A DNA stretch of 64,000 bases from Oceanispirochaeta sp963676905. GTDB taxonomy: Bacteria > Spirochaetota > Spirochaetia > DSM-2461. Of this stretch, positions 62,867-64,000 are shown one piece after another. Below the pieces are notes generated by a model that searched no databases, was not told the origin of the DNA, and saw nothing but the letters and a program-made list of their open reading frames with translations. Where the stretch lies: the NCBI GenBank assembly GCA_963676905.2, contig CAXXVE010000001.1, forward strand, positions 2,418,001-2,482,000, written 5' to 3'. Each line of letters begins with the position of its first letter. The stretch's first letter is position 1. Position numbers and translations under genes: made by a program.

Positions 62867-63286
62867 ATGGCCTTGAAGGAAGCGGATATAAAAAAGCTTG
62901 ATTTTACACTGGACCCCAAAAGCGGTGTGCCCTACTACAAGCAGATCATTCTGCAGGTGGAACTGGCCATTGCGGACGGTAGGCTGGAGAAAGGGGAGCA
63001 GCTCCCCACTGTCCGGGGACTCGCCGTAGACCTGAGGATCAACCCCAATACAGTGGGGAAAGCCTATAACGAGATGGAGATCCGGGGCATCGTAGCCACT
63101 CAGCAGGGAACGGGTACGTTTATTAGCGGAAAGAAGGTGAAACTTGATGAACTGGAACGGGAGAAGGTGCTTGAGCAGATTCTGAGGCCCCTCCTTATCA
63201 AGGCCGGGTCCTACGGCTTTACTTTAAATGAGATTATCAGGGCACTTGAAAATATGAACGACGTCCCTAAGGAGACAAAGGAATGA
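62867..63286 (+). CDS. YtrA-subfamily GntR transcriptional regulator
   Basis: The 139-residue regulator has a winged helix-turn-helix in residues 20-85 (P-Y-Y-K-Q-I-I-L-Q-V, G-E-Q-L-P-T-V-R-G-L-A, I-N-P-N-T-V-G-K-A-Y-N-E-M-E, G-T-G-T-F). A short helical tail of ~45 residues replaces the ligand-binding domain of larger GntR proteins. YtrA-type regulators usually control ABC transporters; here the next gene is an SPFH membrane protein. GGAG lies 12-16 bases before the ATG. Confidence 0.88.
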   Translation: MALKEADIKKLDFTLDPKSGVPYYKQIILQVELAIADGRLEKGEQLPTVRGLAVDLRINPNTVGKAYNEMEIRGIVATQQGTGTFISGKKVKLDELEREKVLEQILRPLLIKAGSYGFTLNEIIRALENMNDVPKETKE

Positions 63287-64000
63287 ATGTATTTCAGCAG
63301 AAACTCGATGGAGTTAAAAATCAGAAGAAGGCGATCCTTAAGAAGGACTACAGCTACAACGCCTTCTCATTTATGATCCTTGGGATCTTTCTGGCGGCAG
63401 GGGCGGCGCTTCAGTATTTCCTGGGAGACCTTTTTGACCTGAAGGATATTGTACGCTATGCCATCGGAATCCTTGCGGGAGGAATTGTCCTTACAATTCT
63501 GCCTCTGTGGATCATGAATGTGCTGATCATTATAAGTGCATGGCTCTATCTGCCTGTAGGGCTGGATACGGCTTACTATCTTATGGCCATTGCCTCTTCA
63601 CTGGGCATTCTCTTTTCCGCCTCCCTTGAACTGATCTATCAGTGGGACAAGGTTGTCGTCCTCAGGATGGGACGGTTCCGTTCGGTCCACGGTCCGGGGC
63701 TCTTTTTCCTGATGCCTCTGGTCGACAGGGTGGCAGCCTATGTGGATACCAGAATCCGGGTTACCGATTTCAGTGCCGAGAGGACCATTACAAAGGATAC
63801 CGTTCCGGTCCATGTGGATGCCCTCTGTTTCTGGATGGTATGGGATGCAAAACAGGCGATCCTTGAAGTCGAAAACTTCGAGGAGGCCATCAGCCTCTCC
63901 GCCCAGACCGCCCTCAGGGACGCCATCGGTAAGCATGACCTTTCCGTTCTCCTGTCGGGACGGGAGGAACTGGGCCATGAAATCCAGCAGGTTCTGGATG
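63283..64000 (+). CDS. SPFH/band 7 (slipin-like) membrane protein, truncated by window end
   Basis: The frame starts ATG 63283, overlapping the GntR stop by 4 bases, and is open to the end of the window (239 codons visible). Three hydrophobic segments lie at about residues 28-47, 60-85 and 95-115. The band 7 domain then begins: Y-Q-W-D-K-V-V-V-L-R-M-G-R-F, G-P-G-L-F-F-L-M-P, V-D-T-R-I-R-V-T-D-F and T-K-D-T-V-P-V-H-V-D-A. These proteins form oligomeric scaffolds in membrane microdomains. The N-terminal multi-helix part is longer than in a simple slipin. Confidence 0.88.
   Translation, partial: MNVFQQKLDGVKNQKKAILKKDYSYNAFSFMILGIFLAAGAALQYFLGDLFDLKDIVRYAIGILAGGIVLTILPLWIMNVLIIISAWLYLPVGLDTAYYLMAIASSLGILFSASLELIYQWDKVVVLRMGRFRSVHGPGLFFLMPLVDRVAAYVDTRIRVTDFSAERTITKDTVPVHVDALCFWMVWDAKQAILEVENFEEAISLSAQTALRDAIGKHDLSVLLSGREELGHEIQQVLD

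Noticed and set aside
1..64000. CRISPR arrays, tRNA or rRNA genes, insertion sequences
   Set aside because: I found no regularly spaced direct repeats, cloverleaf-like sequences or transposase genes while reading both strands; no program was run.

Overview
The window carries about 55 protein genes at roughly 50% G+C, with no tRNA, rRNA, insertion sequence, phage module or CRISPR array that I can recognise. The gene content suggests a free-living, probably anaerobic or facultative, diderm member of the Spirochaetota (Spirochaeta/Sediminispirochaeta-like). The reasons are many lipoproteins and sensor kinases, an NADase-type glycan-binding domain protein, stand-alone solute-binding proteins next to kinases, an HD-GYP protein, a chemoreceptor, an Omp85-like outer-membrane protein, and frequent TTG/GTG starts. 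This assignment is inference; no phylogenetic marker is present to prove it.

Layout. 1-2.7 kb: end of a DUF4097-like gene, a decayed-looking small lipoprotein gene and two secreted proteins. 2.7-8.2 kb: two divergent family-3 solute-binding proteins; the rightward one heads a signalling operon (binding protein, histidine kinase, REC-HD-GYP protein, lipoprotein). 8.2-11.6 kb: shikimate kinase, a small basic protein and a PAS hybrid kinase. 11.8-15.3 kb: an iron-type alcohol dehydrogenase and an aldo/keto reductase behind a structured leader, then an LtrA protein. 15.4-27.6 kb, all leftward: a citrate regulon made of citCDEFGX, a propeller sensor kinase, a NarL-type regulator and the tripartite tricarboxylate transporter tctCBA. 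27.8-39 kb: a mixed region (PQQ-type sugar dehydrogenase, phosphoesterase, a second binding protein/hybrid kinase pair, ECF-like sigma factor, zincin lipoprotein, epimerase, small membrane proteins, arginase-fold protein). 39-47 kb: alpha-2-macroglobulin-like lipoprotein plus PBP1C. 47-64 kb: Sel1 protein, S1-domain protein, aldehyde dehydrogenase, chemoreceptor, GH43, VOC protein, Omp85-like protein, diketogulonate reductase, diguanylate cyclase, M48 lipoprotein, thioredoxin, nitroreductase, GNAT, YtrA-type GntR regulator and a truncated SPFH protein.

The most informative non-coding signal is an 18-bp palindrome (TGTAGGA-N4-TCCTACA) found upstream of both citC and tctC. At each promoter it is followed at the same spacing by a half-site and by a -10-like hexamer. 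This strongly suggests that the regulator encoded in the citrate operon co-activates citrate uptake and citrate cleavage. The sensor is a periplasmic propeller/Y_Y_Y kinase, not the usual CitA PAS kinase, which makes this the best candidate here for an undescribed regulatory circuit.
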